Assembly (NCBI GenBank): GCA_964383465.1
Contig: CAYLGT010000005.1
Location: forward strand, 1-56,593
Length of the DNA: 56,593 nucleotides
Direction of reading: 5' to 3'
From: CAYLGT01 sp964383465
Lineage (GTDB): Bacteria; Patescibacteriota; Saccharimonadia; Saccharimonadales; Saccharimonadaceae
The position numbers and the translations under genes were made by a program. The notes beneath the pieces are model-generated. The model saw only the letters and a program-made list of their open reading frames with translations, did not search any database and had not been told where the DNA came from. Below, piece after piece: positions 15,208 through 24,398 of this stretch. Within the stretch, counting starts at the first letter, position 1, and each line of letters opens with the position of its first letter.

Positions 15208-17186
15208 GCCGTAGCCGGGCGCACAACAGCTTTGTCGTTGCGAGCAGTAACGGTAAATGTCGAACCTTTTTCTGGTTCGGAACTTGCTTCGATGCTCCCA
15301 CCGATGTAGTCCATGATGATTTTGTCGAGGAACAGGCTAAAGCCAAGTCCTTCATAGTTAAACTCGAGCGCAGAGTCGGCGCGTGAAAATGGTTTGAAGA
15401 GCTGGGGTAGTTTTTCGGCAGGGATACCGACACCGTAGTCTGACACTTTCAGTGACAGCTTGTGTTCGAGCGAATTAGTGTTGATCTGAATGGTGCCGCC
15501 AGTATGGCTAAATTTGACCGCGTTGTCGATGAGTGAGCCAAGCACGAATTCGAACAGCACGCGTCGCTGCGTGATCGTGGTGTCGCGAGCATTGTTAACG
15601 ATGGTGAGCTGCTGCTGTTCGAGCAGAGGACGTGCTTTAGCGATGGCCGCGTCAACAGCTTCTCGAAGACTAAATGACTCGCTAGTAATCTCAGACCCCG
15701 ATCGAATTTGGCTCAGCAATGCAAACTTTTGGAGGATGGCCGCAAAGCGTTCGTAGCCATCGTTAAAGAAGTGGGCAGAGGGAGAGCTAGCGATAGCACC
15801 GCGCCCGGCGTTGATAGCGGTGAGCCCCTCGGATAGCGCTGCTGTAGAACGCTCGATAAATTCGTTACGAGCGGCGTCGATAGTTCGCTCATGTTCGAGT
15901 AATTGTTCATGATGTGCACGATCATGTTTGCGTAGATAGTGGCTTCGTACCGAAGAGTAAAAGAAGAAAACGACCGCGAAAAATATCAAAATCTGCATCC
16001 ATAGGTTTGCGGTTCCGATCGAGACATTTCCAACGATAGCGAGGAAGAAGTTCGCGAGTCCCGTGAGTACAAACGCACCGATGATTGGAATCCAGAAGAA
16101 GCCAGATCGCAGGAAGCTCGGAGGATTGGAGGCTTCCGGCGGTGCAGCGATACCTTGGAGTGCCGCATTTGAGTCGATGTCACCCAGGATGAGTTTGATT
16201 TTTTCGTCGAGTGCCAAAATTGGGGTTTTGAGTGGTAACACTTGTTCCGGCGTTACTTCTTTTATGGCAACGAGTGTGTCGAGGCCAGTTGTCATGACCG
16301 TGAGAGGGGTGCGGAGGTAGTGAGAGGCAAGTGCAACGAAGTTGTCTTTTTCTTCGGCGAGTTCACGTTCACGTTTGAGTACCAAAAACAGTCTGCGTGC
16401 TGCAGCGACTTCACGTACCGACTGCCAGGAAAGCACCGCGGCTCCCATGCCAAGTACGCTAAAGATGTAGTAAGGAAACGTCTGTGCGACAACAGGGGGC
16501 AGTGTTCGCAGTGCTGTCCTGACCGATTCCGGCACAGCCATCACTAGGGGTTTTACGGCGTCATTCAGAAACGTTGGTACATTTATATAGCGAGGTGTTG
16601 ATTCACCGCCAGGCGTCGGGCGCGCTTCGGTGGGGGCGACATAGGGATCGGGCGTCGTGTCGGTGGGTTTGGTGGGTGTGATGACGATTGGAGTGCTACA
16701 AACGCCAGCCTCGTCTCGCTCCATGCCGACTGGAACAACGGTTTGGATACCCGGGATGTTTTCGCAGACATCGATAGGTATAAGGACGCAGTCTCCATTT
16801 TCGTCGTTCGTATAGGTGAGTGGGACGAGAGTTTGTATGCCAGGGAGGTTCGGACAGACATCGACAGGCGGAGCAGGCTGTATGAAACAGTTACCGTTAC
16901 TGTCTCGGAAATAGCCCGAAGGGATAGTCGCTTGGGCACCGGCTATGTTGTCACAAACATCCACGACAGGCGGTGGCGGCGTGAAGCAGTTACCGCTGCC
17001 ATCAGTTGACATGCCGAGCGGCACTGACATCTGGTAGCCGGGGATGTTGAGACAGGCGTCAGGCGGGCCGACGGTGACTTGTATCTGAGAAGAAGCTTGG
17101 ACAAATGACCCAACCATCCAGGCGCTGAGCACGGCAATGCTCAGAAAGATAGCTGCTGCCAGATGTTTGTGAGCCGATGAGGCCAT
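15204..17186 (-). CDS. Membrane sensor histidine kinase with Cys-bounded extracellular repeats
   Basis: A 660-aa protein. Residues 1-32 are a signal or anchor segment. Residues about 40-165 form four repeats of the pattern VC-N-PG-Q-VP-G-D-G-C. After a Pro/Thr linker, a membrane helix near 235-258 precedes a HisKA-like helix with ASHYLRTPL (candidate phospho-His). Then two to three more membrane helices (about 360-420) intervene, followed by a coiled segment lacking an obvious His, and the HATPase domain: N box LIDNAVKFSHTGG, G1 DYGVGIPAEK, G2 YEGLGFSLFL. The split between HisKA and HATPase is unusual. The start follows a TTGCAA/TACAAT promoter. It is divergent from an ABC transporter. Confidence 0.82.
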   Translation of the reverse strand: MASSAHKHLAAAIFLSIAVLSAWMVGSFVQASSQIQVTVGPPDACLNIPGYQMSVPLGMSTDGSGNCFTPPPPVVDVCDNIAGAQATIPSGYFRDSNGNCFIQPAPPVDVCPNLPGIQTLVPLTYTNDENGDCVLIPIDVCENIPGIQTVVPVGMERDEAGVCSTPIVITPTKPTDTTPDPYVAPTEARPTPGGESTPRYINVPTFLNDAVKPLVMAVPESVRTALRTLPPVVAQTFPYYIFSVLGMGAAVLSWQSVREVAAARRLFLVLKRERELAEEKDNFVALASHYLRTPLTVMTTGLDTLVAIKEVTPEQVLPLKTPILALDEKIKLILGDIDSNAALQGIAAPPEASNPPSFLRSGFFWIPIIGAFVLTGLANFFLAIVGNVSIGTANLWMQILIFFAVVFFFYSSVRSHYLRKHDRAHHEQLLEHERTIDAARNEFIERSTAALSEGLTAINAGRGAIASSPSAHFFNDGYERFAAILQKFALLSQIRSGSEITSESFSLREAVDAAIAKARPLLEQQQLTIVNNARDTTITQRRVLFEFVLGSLIDNAVKFSHTGGTIQINTNSLEHKLSLKVSDYGVGIPAEKLPQLFKPFSRADSALEFNYEGLGFSLFLDKIIMDYIGGSIEASSEPEKGSTFTVTARNDKAVVRPATA

Positions 17187-17218
17187 GTTTGTTTTCTCTG
17201 TTTAGTCTCTTTGAGATA

Positions 17219-17247
17219 ATTGTAGAAGCATAAGTAGTTCTTTGCAA
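17219..17247 (-). promoter_or_regulatory. Promoter of the membrane kinase gene
   Basis: On the minus strand, TTGCAA (17242-17247), 17-bp spacer, TACAAT (17219-17224). Confidence 0.6.
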
Positions 17248-17255
17248 GGGTAGCG

Positions 17256-17261
17256 TATACT
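17256..17261 (+). promoter_or_regulatory. -10 element of the ABC exporter genes
   Basis: TATACT, about 30 nt before the GTG start; a GAGGGGAA Shine-Dalgarno follows. It is nearly back to back with the kinase promoter. Confidence 0.5.
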
Positions 17262-17290
17262 GTAAGGTAGCTAACGATGAGGGGAAAGAT

Positions 17291-18001
17291 GTGATACAGC
17301 TCAAAGGAGTCAGTAAGGTATACGGGAAGCGCGATCAGGCGTTTACTGCTCTTGAAGACATCAACTTCAAGATTCCAAAAGGTGCCAGCGTTGCAATCGT
17401 TGGTAAGTCAGGTTCGGGTAAAAGTACGCTTATGCATGTCATGAGTGGACTGGATCGCGCCAGTAGTGGCTCTATCGTCATCGATGGAACCGACATATCG
17501 TCCATGAAAGCCAAGGCGGTTGATCGCTTTCGTAGTGAAAAAATTGGTTTTATCTTTCAGGCATTTTTCGTGCAAGCAAATGAAAGCTGTTTTTATAACG
17601 TCGCGTTGCCACTAGAGATCTCGAGAGTCAAAGGCGCGGCTAAAAAGAAGCGAGTACTGACGGCACTCAAAGCCGTAGGACTCGAAGATAAATTGAACCA
17701 GAAAGCCAAAAACCTCTCGGGTGGACAGAAGCAGCGACTGGCAATTGCACGAGCTATCGTCAACAAACCCGCCATCCTTTTTGCTGACGAACCAACTGGA
17801 AACCTAGACAGTGCGACTGGAGAGAAAGTTGAAAAACTTTTGTTTGACTTCAACCGTAAGCTTGGAAGCACGCTCGTGATCGTGACTCACGACCATGACC
17901 TGGCTAGCAAATGCGACTATCAGGTGCTTATAAAAGATGGCAAGATCGTCAAGATACTGGAAGCGCCCTATAAACGACCACTTTCAGGAGGTGCCATATG
18001 A
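17291..18001 (+). CDS. ABC transporter ATP-binding protein (MacB/LolD type)
   Basis: A 236-aa ATPase that would drive the FtsX-like permease encoded next. Walker A is GKSGSGKST near residue 39, the Q-loop is IFQAFFVQ, the signature is LSGGQKQR near residue 145, Walker B is LFADEPTGNLD, and the switch His is in VTHDHD. The start is GTG with a GAGGGGAA Shine-Dalgarno. It overlaps the permease by 4 bp (ATGA), so the two are cotranslated. Substrates of this class include lipoproteins, peptides and antibiotics; none can be assigned here. Confidence 0.92.
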   Translation: MIQLKGVSKVYGKRDQAFTALEDINFKIPKGASVAIVGKSGSGKSTLMHVMSGLDRASSGSIVIDGTDISSMKAKAVDRFRSEKIGFIFQAFFVQANESCFYNVALPLEISRVKGAAKKKRVLTALKAVGLEDKLNQKAKNLSGGQKQRLAIARAIVNKPAILFADEPTGNLDSATGEKVEKLLFDFNRKLGSTLVIVTHDHDLASKCDYQVLIKDGKIVKILEAPYKRPLSGGAI

Positions 18002-19383
18002 GACTGACCGACATCATCAAGCGTGCTGCAAGGAGCCTTCGCAGCGCTAAGGCGCGTACAGCGCTTACGAGTTTGGCAATTGCCGTTGGGGCGTTTACGT
18101 TGACACTCAGCCTGGCGGCAGGTGAGGGTGCTCGTCGGTACGCCGACAAGCTTATCAGCAGTAACGTCGACCCTCAGTCTATCTTTGTCGCAAAAGACCC
18201 TTCGCTGTTTGGCGCCAACGGCGGACCTGGTGGCGGACTGAAAGAATACTCGGCCGACGCAACGCAGTATGGTGGCGCCACGTTCAAAGCACTGAACAAA
18301 ACCGACATAGAGCTCATCGACAAAACAGCCGGTGTCGCTTCGGTTGCGCCGACGTATCTCGTGAGCGCACAGTACTTTACGTTTGAGGGCAAAGACAAAA
18401 AATACACTTCGGATATCACTGCCTATGACGCGAGCGTCAGGGCCGAAGCTGCGGCGGGTGTGATTCCAAAACTAGGGACACAGATTGCCGCGGACGAAGT
18501 GATCGTCCCGGAATCATTTGCCGAAGCTATAGGGGTAAAACCAGCTGACTTGGTGGGCAGGAACGTCACGCTCCATGTCGTGAAGTCGACGACCCCTCCG
18601 AGCCAAGAAGAGATTCAGGCGGCATTTGTGAGCGGTGGAACTGCGGCGGTTGAATCACTCGTTAAAGTTGAGTCAAAGGACGTTGAGTTCAAGGTGGTTG
18701 CCGTGAGTGCCAAATCAAGCACCTCATTTTCGGCCAGTGCAGCGCTCTTCATCTCCGACCAAGCAGCCAAGGACTTGTCAGAGTACATCACTGCAGGTAC
18801 GGACCAGTATCAGAAATACATCACCGCTACGGTTCGCGTCAAAGATGGCTATAACCCCGAGGATGTGAAGGCGGCGTTTAAAGCCGAGTACCAGCGTGTC
18901 GGCAACAAAGACTACATCATCGCAAAAACCGCCAAGGATTTGCAGGGGCTACTGTTCACGATCGTAAACATTCTGCAGGGAATTGTGATTGGGTTCGGGG
19001 TCATCGCGCTTATCGCCAGTGTGTTTGGCATCATCAACACACAGTACATCTCGGTACTGGAGCGAACTCGCGAGATCGGACTCATGAAAGCGCTCGGTAT
19101 GCGTGGAAAAAGTGTTAGTCGCTTGTTCCAGTTCGAAGCTGCCTGGATTGGTTTCCTCGGTGGTGTCATCGGCTCGACGCTGGCCTGGGGAATTGGCACG
19201 GCGCTTAACCCATGGATCACGAAACAGCTGAGCCTCGGCGATGGCAACTATTTGTTGATCTTCCAGATTGTTCCTATAGTCGGTCTCGTGCTGGCCCTGA
19301 TGGCGATCGCTATGCTCGCCGGTTGGTTGCCGGCCCGCAAGGCGGCCAAACTTGACCCTATCGAAGCCCTCAGAACAGAGTAG
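17998..19383 (+). CDS. ABC transporter permease (MacB/FtsX family)
   Basis: A 461-aa protein with the MacB topology: one N-terminal membrane helix (about residues 22-42), a large extracytoplasmic domain (about 45-320) and three C-terminal helices (near 325-350, 375-395 and 420-445), ending in LPARKAAKLDPIEALRTE, the hallmark C terminus of this family. ERTREIGLMKALGMRGKS after the second helix is the cytoplasmic coupling motif. It works with the 17291 ATPase in moving substrate across or out of the membrane by mechanotransmission. Confidence 0.9.
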   Translation: MRLTDIIKRAARSLRSAKARTALTSLAIAVGAFTLTLSLAAGEGARRYADKLISSNVDPQSIFVAKDPSLFGANGGPGGGLKEYSADATQYGGATFKALNKTDIELIDKTAGVASVAPTYLVSAQYFTFEGKDKKYTSDITAYDASVRAEAAAGVIPKLGTQIAADEVIVPESFAEAIGVKPADLVGRNVTLHVVKSTTPPSQEEIQAAFVSGGTAAVESLVKVESKDVEFKVVAVSAKSSTSFSASAALFISDQAAKDLSEYITAGTDQYQKYITATVRVKDGYNPEDVKAAFKAEYQRVGNKDYIIAKTAKDLQGLLFTIVNILQGIVIGFGVIALIASVFGIINTQYISVLERTREIGLMKALGMRGKSVSRLFQFEAAWIGFLGGVIGSTLAWGIGTALNPWITKQLSLGDGNYLLIFQIVPIVGLVLALMAIAMLAGWLPARKAAKLDPIEALRTE

Positions 19384-19384
19384 A

Positions 19385-19413
19385 TTGACTATTTATACTA
19401 CTTGTGCTATAAT
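19385..19413 (+). promoter_or_regulatory. Promoter of the 19424 gene
   Basis: TTGACT (19385-19390), 17-bp spacer, TATAAT with a TGC extension (19408-19413), 10 nt before the ATG: one of the best promoters in the window. Confidence 0.7.
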
Positions 19414-19423
19414 GTAGATATAC

Positions 19424-19867
19424 ATGAGTATTCATGCATTTCGCCCTAGCCGAATCGACGGTGACCCCACTGCGGGACACGCACGATCTATCGACATGCG
19501 GGCAGTGAGCCCCGGTGCAGTGCATGGCATACTTAACCAATTTGTCGAAGGCCAGTACGAGCGAAACGGGCTTGTTATCGACTCACCAGATCAGACAGTC
19601 CAGACAGTGCTGCTGAGGGCTGGCAGGAAGCGGTTTCATCACTTTCACCTTAGCGGTCGGCCCGATGTCGGCTATGACGGCTTTCGTCAGCGTGATGATT
19701 TTCAGGGTGACAATGCTTTCTTTCTGTCGGCCGACCGAACTGTAACTGTCTTTGGCTATGACCCGGCTCGAAAACCAGAGGCGCTGGAACGTTTCCACGC
19801 CCTTCAGATGCCAGTGTTGGCGCTGTCACTTGATGGCCTCGAACGAGTGATTGCTCGCGGCCAGTAA
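19424..19867 (+). CDS. Unknown 147-aa protein
   Basis: No family is recognised. It is soluble with no signal peptide. The sequence has alternating short hydrophobic strands, an HHFHLSGRP cluster near residue 70 and FFLSADRTVTVFGYDP near 97, suggesting a small alpha/beta fold. The ATG lies 10 nt downstream of a strong extended -10, so the transcript is near-leaderless. It stands alone between the ABC exporter and serS and has no terminator that I can see. Confidence 0.6.
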   Translation: MSIHAFRPSRIDGDPTAGHARSIDMRAVSPGAVHGILNQFVEGQYERNGLVIDSPDQTVQTVLLRAGRKRFHHFHLSGRPDVGYDGFRQRDDFQGDNAFFLSADRTVTVFGYDPARKPEALERFHALQMPVLALSLDGLERVIARGQ

Positions 19868-19899
19868 GTCGCTCCGTTTAGCTAAGGTGATTCATGGAG

Positions 19900-19905
19900 T
19901 ATAAT
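19900..19905 (+). promoter_or_regulatory. -10 element of serS
   Basis: TATAAT overlaps an in-frame ATG at 19904 and ends 7 nt before the ATG at 19913, which favours the second ATG as a leaderless start. Confidence 0.6.
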
Positions 19906-19912
19906 GGCGGAT

Positions 19913-21157
19913 ATGTTAGATATCCGCTTTATTCGTGAAAATGCTGAATTAGTACAAACCGCTGCGGCCAACAAAGGCTACCAGGTTGATGTCGCCGAGC
20001 TACTGAAGGCTGACGAAAACCGTCGCGTGCTGCAAAAACAAGTCGATGATTTGCGTGAACGACGCAACCAAAACGCTGCAAAGATGAAGGGCGGCAAGCC
20101 TGACCAGGCGATTATCGATGAGGGTAAACAGATCAAAGTAGAGCTCGCCGACCGAGAGCAACTACTCAGTGCTTCGGACGAACAAACCGAAAGCTTACTA
20201 AGAAAAGTTCCAAATATCATCTTTGATGACGTGCCACTCGGGGGGGAAGAAGACAGCGTCGAAATCAAGAAGTGGGGCGAACAAAAAACCGGCGCAAAGG
20301 ACCACTTGGACTTTGCGCTTGCACGAGGCTGGGTAGACTTTGAGCGAGGAGCGCGTGCGGCAGGGACCAAGTTCTATTACATAAAAGGCGATCTTGCACT
20401 GCTTGAAAACGCTATGCTCCAGTTTGGCATCGACATGGTGACCAAAAAAGGCTTTACCTACATGACGGTGCCTCACATGGTGAACTCGCGAGTTGCTGAA
20501 GGGGCGGGGTTTGCACCAAAAGGTGATGCGAGCGGGAACGAATACTTTGTAGACGGAGAAGATCTCACACTCATCGGTACCGCAGAAGCGCCGCTTACTG
20601 GCTACCACGCGGACGAAATTATAGATGAAAAACAGCTTCCGCTCCTCTATGCAGGCTACAGCCCTTGCTACCGCAAAGAGGCTGGCACCTATGGCAAGCA
20701 CACGCGCGGATTGTTCCGCGTGCACCAGTTCAACAAGCTGGAGATGTACGTTTTTTGTGCGCCGGAAGATTCACCGAAGATGCATGACATGATACTGTCT
20801 GTCGAAGAAGAGATATGGCAAGCACTTGGTGTGCCATACCATGTCATCAACATCGCCGCCGGAGATCTCGGAGCGCCCGCTGCCAAGAAATTCGATGTGG
20901 AGTATTGGTCGCCAGTTGATGGCACCTACCGGGAGCTAACAAGCTGTAGTAACTGCACCGACTATCAAGCCAGGGGGCTAAACATTCGCCTCCGACGCAA
21001 GAGTGGCGAAATCGAATCAGTTCACACACTAAATGGCACCGCGATAAGCTTTGCTCGTGGCCTTATCACTATGATCGAACACTACCAGAACGAAGACGGT
21101 ACGCTGACGGTCCCTGAGGTGCTTCGTCCTTACCTCGCTGGTCGCGAAACGCTTTAG
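19913..21157 (+). CDS. serS: Seryl-tRNA synthetase
   Basis: Charges tRNA-Ser (and tRNA-Sec where present). The 414-aa protein has the N-terminal tRNA-binding coiled coil (residues about 25-105) and the class II core with TGYHADEII, motif 2 SPCYRKEAGTYGKHTRGLFRVHQF and the motif 3 region NGTAISFARGLITMIEHYQ. VEYWSPVDGTYRELTSCSNCTDYQARG is typical. The frame has an ATG at 19904 inside the TATAAT element; the ATG at 19913 gives MLDIRFIREN, the normal family N terminus. Confidence 0.95.
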   Translation: MLDIRFIRENAELVQTAAANKGYQVDVAELLKADENRRVLQKQVDDLRERRNQNAAKMKGGKPDQAIIDEGKQIKVELADREQLLSASDEQTESLLRKVPNIIFDDVPLGGEEDSVEIKKWGEQKTGAKDHLDFALARGWVDFERGARAAGTKFYYIKGDLALLENAMLQFGIDMVTKKGFTYMTVPHMVNSRVAEGAGFAPKGDASGNEYFVDGEDLTLIGTAEAPLTGYHADEIIDEKQLPLLYAGYSPCYRKEAGTYGKHTRGLFRVHQFNKLEMYVFCAPEDSPKMHDMILSVEEEIWQALGVPYHVINIAAGDLGAPAAKKFDVEYWSPVDGTYRELTSCSNCTDYQARGLNIRLRRKSGEIESVHTLNGTAISFARGLITMIEHYQNEDGTLTVPEVLRPYLAGRETL

Positions 21158-21161
21158 GGCG

Positions 21162-21167
21162 TATACT
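21162..21167 (+). promoter_or_regulatory. -10 element of hpf
   Basis: TATACT just after the serS stop. A small hairpin (GCAGCC / GGCTGC, about 21178-21194) lies in the leader before an AAAGGGGG Shine-Dalgarno. Confidence 0.5.
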
Positions 21168-21215
21168 AGAAATACGAGCAGCCACTTGAGGCTGCCTAGC
21201 GAAAGGGGGTCACCT

Positions 21216-21596
21216 ATGATCAACCATATCGACATCACTGGAGTCCGCTACACACCTGACGAGCAGACGAAAAAGTATGTGCGAAAAAAGATTGGAGGTC
21301 TCGATCGCTACCTCTCGCGCCACATGCGCAGATCTACCTATATCGACGTCAAGCTCAAAGAAGTAAACCGCGCCAACGGTAACAAATATGAGTGTGATGT
21401 TGTCATCAAGCTGCCAGAACATAGTGTTACCGCCAAAGATTCAACCATGAACATGCTTGCTGCCGTCGACATCGTCGAAGAAAAGCTTCGCCAGCAGCTC
21501 AAAAAGTACCACGACACACGCAAAGATCACCGCAAAAACCACAACCTACTAGGGCGCCTGAAACGACGCTTGCATCGACCTAGTTTTGAGAGCTGA
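21216..21596 (+). CDS. hpf: Ribosome hibernation promoting factor, short form (HPF/RaiA)
   Basis: Binds the 30S decoding region and silences ribosomes in stationary or stress states. The 126-aa protein begins INHIDITGVRYTPDEQTKKYV and carries the conserved block DSTMNMLAAVDIVEEKLRQQLKK; the tail is very basic (RKDHRKN, RLKRRLHR). The dimerising C-terminal domain of long HPF is absent. The frame opens at 21186, but the ATG at 21216 has the AAAGGGGG Shine-Dalgarno and matches the family start. The gene stops with TGA. Confidence 0.9.
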   Translation: MINHIDITGVRYTPDEQTKKYVRKKIGGLDRYLSRHMRRSTYIDVKLKEVNRANGNKYECDVVIKLPEHSVTAKDSTMNMLAAVDIVEEKLRQQLKKYHDTRKDHRKNHNLLGRLKRRLHRPSFES

Positions 21597-21720
21597 GCAC
21601 GTCACGAACACGCTTCTTCGCTCCCTTCCTTTCGTTTCTGGATTCCCAGAAACTGCAGTCGCTTTACGAGAGCTGCGAAGTGATGTTCTTGCGCGCTCAA
21701 ATACTTTCTTTTCCACCTCT
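21597..21720 (+). other. Structured non-coding stretch between hpf and secA
   Basis: No frame of note. A perfect 8-bp stem (GTTTCTGG / CCAGAAAC, about 21633-21652) lies inside a possible longer helix CTTCGC ... GCGAAG. There is no T-run, so it is not a clear terminator; it may be the hpf 3' untranslated region or a small RNA. Confidence 0.35.
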
Positions 21721-21727
21721 AGAGCGG

Positions 21728-21733
21728 TATACT
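21728..21733 (+). promoter_or_regulatory. -10 element of secA
   Basis: TATACT about 50 nt before the secA ATG; a GAGGGGT Shine-Dalgarno lies about 12 nt before the start. Confidence 0.5.
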
Positions 21734-21782
21734 AGAACCTAGTTTCATTTACCGACTAACAGATGAGGGGTGCAAAACGACT

Positions 21783-24389
21783 ATGAAACAGGCACTGACG
21801 AAAGTGTTTGGCGATCCACAAGCGCGGATCCTGAAGCGACTACGTAAAAAAGTAGTTGAAATCAACAACCTGGCAGACAAATACCACGACATGAAAGTCG
21901 CGGATCTAAAGAAGCAGACCGACGTTCTCAAAAAGCGCCTGGCGAAAAAAGGCACAACGCTCGACGATTTGCTGCCAGATGCCTTTGCGCTCGTTCGTGA
22001 AGCGAGTGATCGCGCACTCAAGATGCGCCATTTTGACGTGCAGCTCATCGGTGGAATGGTGCTCCACGAAGGAAACGTCGCCGAGCTCAAGACCGGTGAA
22101 GGTAAGACGCTTATGGCCACACTGGCCGCCTACCTGAATGCACTCGAAGGCAAAGGTGTGCACGTGGTCACGGTTAACGACTACCTGGCACAGCGCGACG
22201 CTGGCTGGATGGGTGAACTCTACGACTACTTGGGCATGAGCACCGGTGTGATCATCAACGACGTGAGCTATCTGTACGACGGCAAATTTGAAAACGCGCT
22301 TCACAGCGACCCACGCATGAAACGGCTTCGCCCATGCTCACGCAAAGAAGCCTACGCAGCGGACATCACCTACGGAACCAACAACGAATTTGGCTTTGAC
22401 TACCTACGTGACAACATGGTGAACGACCCAGACCTGCTTCGTCAGCGCGAACTAAACTTCGCCATCGTTGACGAGGTGGACAGCATCCTTATCGACGAAG
22501 CCCGTACTCCACTTATCATCTCGGCTCCTGCCATGGAAAACCCAGAGATGTATATCAAGTTTGCCAAAGTCGCCGCCAGTTTGAAGCCTGAACACTACAT
22601 AAAAGACGAGAAACGCCGTAGTGTCAGCTTGACCGATGAAGGGGTCGACAAAATTGAGCGCATGCTTGGTATCAAAAATCTCTACAGTCCTGAGCACGTT
22701 CGAAGTGTCTACCACCTCGACCAGGCGCTCAAAGCCGAGACGCTGTTCAAGCGCGACAAAGACTATGTGGTTGCGACTGACGGTGAAGTGTTGATCGTCG
22801 ACGAGTTTACTGGACGCCTCATGCATGGCCGTCGTTACAACGAAGGGCTACACCAGGCGATTGAGGCCAAAGAAAACGTGGCAGTGCAGCAGGAGAGCCA
22901 GACGCTGGCTACCATTTCCTTCCAGAACTATTTCCGTATCTACAACAAACTGAGTGGTATGACCGGTACCGCCTTTACAGAGGCAGAGGAATTTCAGCAG
23001 ATCTATGGACTGGATGTTATCCAGGTACCACCAAACAAGCCGATTGCTCGTGTTGACCGACAAGACAAGATCTTTAAAAGCGAAGCAGGCAAGATTGCTG
23101 CGCTTGTTGCTGACGTTGCTGAGTTTCAGAAGCGAGGCCAACCGGTTCTGATCGGTTCTGCCAGCATCGCGAAGAACGAACTGATCAGCAAGGCACTCAA
23201 AAAAGCCGGCATCAAACACGAACTACTCAACGCCAAAAACAACGAGCGTGAAGCAGCGATCGTCGCAGAAGCTGGCCAGAAAGGCGCTGTGACGCTTGCC
23301 ACCAACATCGCAGGTCGTGGTACTGACATCGTGCTCGGCGAAGGAGTTCGTGAACTCGGTGGACTCGTGGTACTTGGTTCCGAGCGACACGAAGCTCGCC
23401 GTATCGACAACCAGCTACGTGGTCGTGGTGGACGTCAGGGTGACCCAGGTGTGACCCAGTTCTACGTCTCGACCGAAGACGACCTCATGCGAATCTTCCA
23501 GGGTGAGCGAATTGCTGCACTCATGGATCGTCTGGGTGTCGACGACACAACACCTATCGAAAACCGCGCTGTCAGCAAGACGCTTGAATCTGCACAGAAG
23601 CGCGTCGAAGGCTACAACTATGACACTCGTAAAAATGTTGTTCAGTACGACAATGTTATCAACCGGCACCGCAAAGTTGTCTACAAAATCCGTCGCGAGA
23701 TTTTGGACGGTGAAAACATCAAACCAGAAGTTGAGCGACTACTCGATGCCAAACTGAGTGAACTAACCCTCGTTCCTGCAAAGAACAACCCGAAGTATGC
23801 CGAAGAGTTCGAGGCTGTGCTGCCAATTGATCCTGAAACGATCAAAAAAATCGGACTAGAGAAGCGTGACAAAACACGACTCGAGATGGCAAAGAAGGCT
23901 GCCGAGAAGCTATACGGCGACAAAGAAAAAGAGCTAACTAGCGAAGTGATGCGCGGCGTCGAGCGTGAGATCTACCTTCAGGTGCTTGACCTACTCTGGA
24001 TGCAGCACCTCGAGAACATGCAGCATCTTCGAGAAGGTATCCACTGGCGTAGCGTCGGGCAGCGTGATCCGCTGGTTGAATACCGCGCTGAAAGTCAAAA
24101 ACTGTTTGAAGGTTTGCAGGCAACCCTGCGAGACGAAGTGCTTCGCGCCATCTTCCACGTTCGTAAGCAGGAAGTTAACGCCGACAAGGTTACCGACGAT
24201 CACTACGACTCAGAGCTGACTCAGGCTGCCCAAAGTTCTGTCGAACGGGGCGTCAACGAAGCCGGACTCCCAACCATCCACACCGAGGATGAGTACAAAG
24301 TTAAAAAAGCCTCGACAGCTGGTAGCAAGAAAAAAGCTGCCGCCAAAAAGAAACGCAAAGCTACTCGCGCCGCACGTAAACGACACTAG
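21783..24389 (+). CDS. secA: Protein translocase ATPase SecA
   Basis: The motor that pushes unfolded precursors through SecYEG. The 868-aa protein has the DEAD-like core: HFDVQLIGGMVLHEG, Walker A AELKTGEGKTL near residue 103, Walker B IVDEVDSILIDEARTPL, the preprotein cross-linking domain from about 225, NBD2 with TNIAGRGTDIVLG and LRGRGGRQGDPG, and the helical scaffold and wing domains. The C terminus is a Lys/Ala/Arg-rich tail without the Cys-rich zinc motif that binds SecB, so SecB-dependent targeting is unlikely. Confidence 0.98.
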   Translation: MKQALTKVFGDPQARILKRLRKKVVEINNLADKYHDMKVADLKKQTDVLKKRLAKKGTTLDDLLPDAFALVREASDRALKMRHFDVQLIGGMVLHEGNVAELKTGEGKTLMATLAAYLNALEGKGVHVVTVNDYLAQRDAGWMGELYDYLGMSTGVIINDVSYLYDGKFENALHSDPRMKRLRPCSRKEAYAADITYGTNNEFGFDYLRDNMVNDPDLLRQRELNFAIVDEVDSILIDEARTPLIISAPAMENPEMYIKFAKVAASLKPEHYIKDEKRRSVSLTDEGVDKIERMLGIKNLYSPEHVRSVYHLDQALKAETLFKRDKDYVVATDGEVLIVDEFTGRLMHGRRYNEGLHQAIEAKENVAVQQESQTLATISFQNYFRIYNKLSGMTGTAFTEAEEFQQIYGLDVIQVPPNKPIARVDRQDKIFKSEAGKIAALVADVAEFQKRGQPVLIGSASIAKNELISKALKKAGIKHELLNAKNNEREAAIVAEAGQKGAVTLATNIAGRGTDIVLGEGVRELGGLVVLGSERHEARRIDNQLRGRGGRQGDPGVTQFYVSTEDDLMRIFQGERIAALMDRLGVDDTTPIENRAVSKTLESAQKRVEGYNYDTRKNVVQYDNVINRHRKVVYKIRREILDGENIKPEVERLLDAKLSELTLVPAKNNPKYAEEFEAVLPIDPETIKKIGLEKRDKTRLEMAKKAAEKLYGDKEKELTSEVMRGVEREIYLQVLDLLWMQHLENMQHLREGIHWRSVGQRDPLVEYRAESQKLFEGLQATLRDEVLRAIFHVRKQEVNADKVTDDHYDSELTQAAQSSVERGVNEAGLPTIHTEDEYKVKKASTAGSKKKAAAKKKRKATRAARKRH

Positions 24390-24398
24390 ACCGACCTC

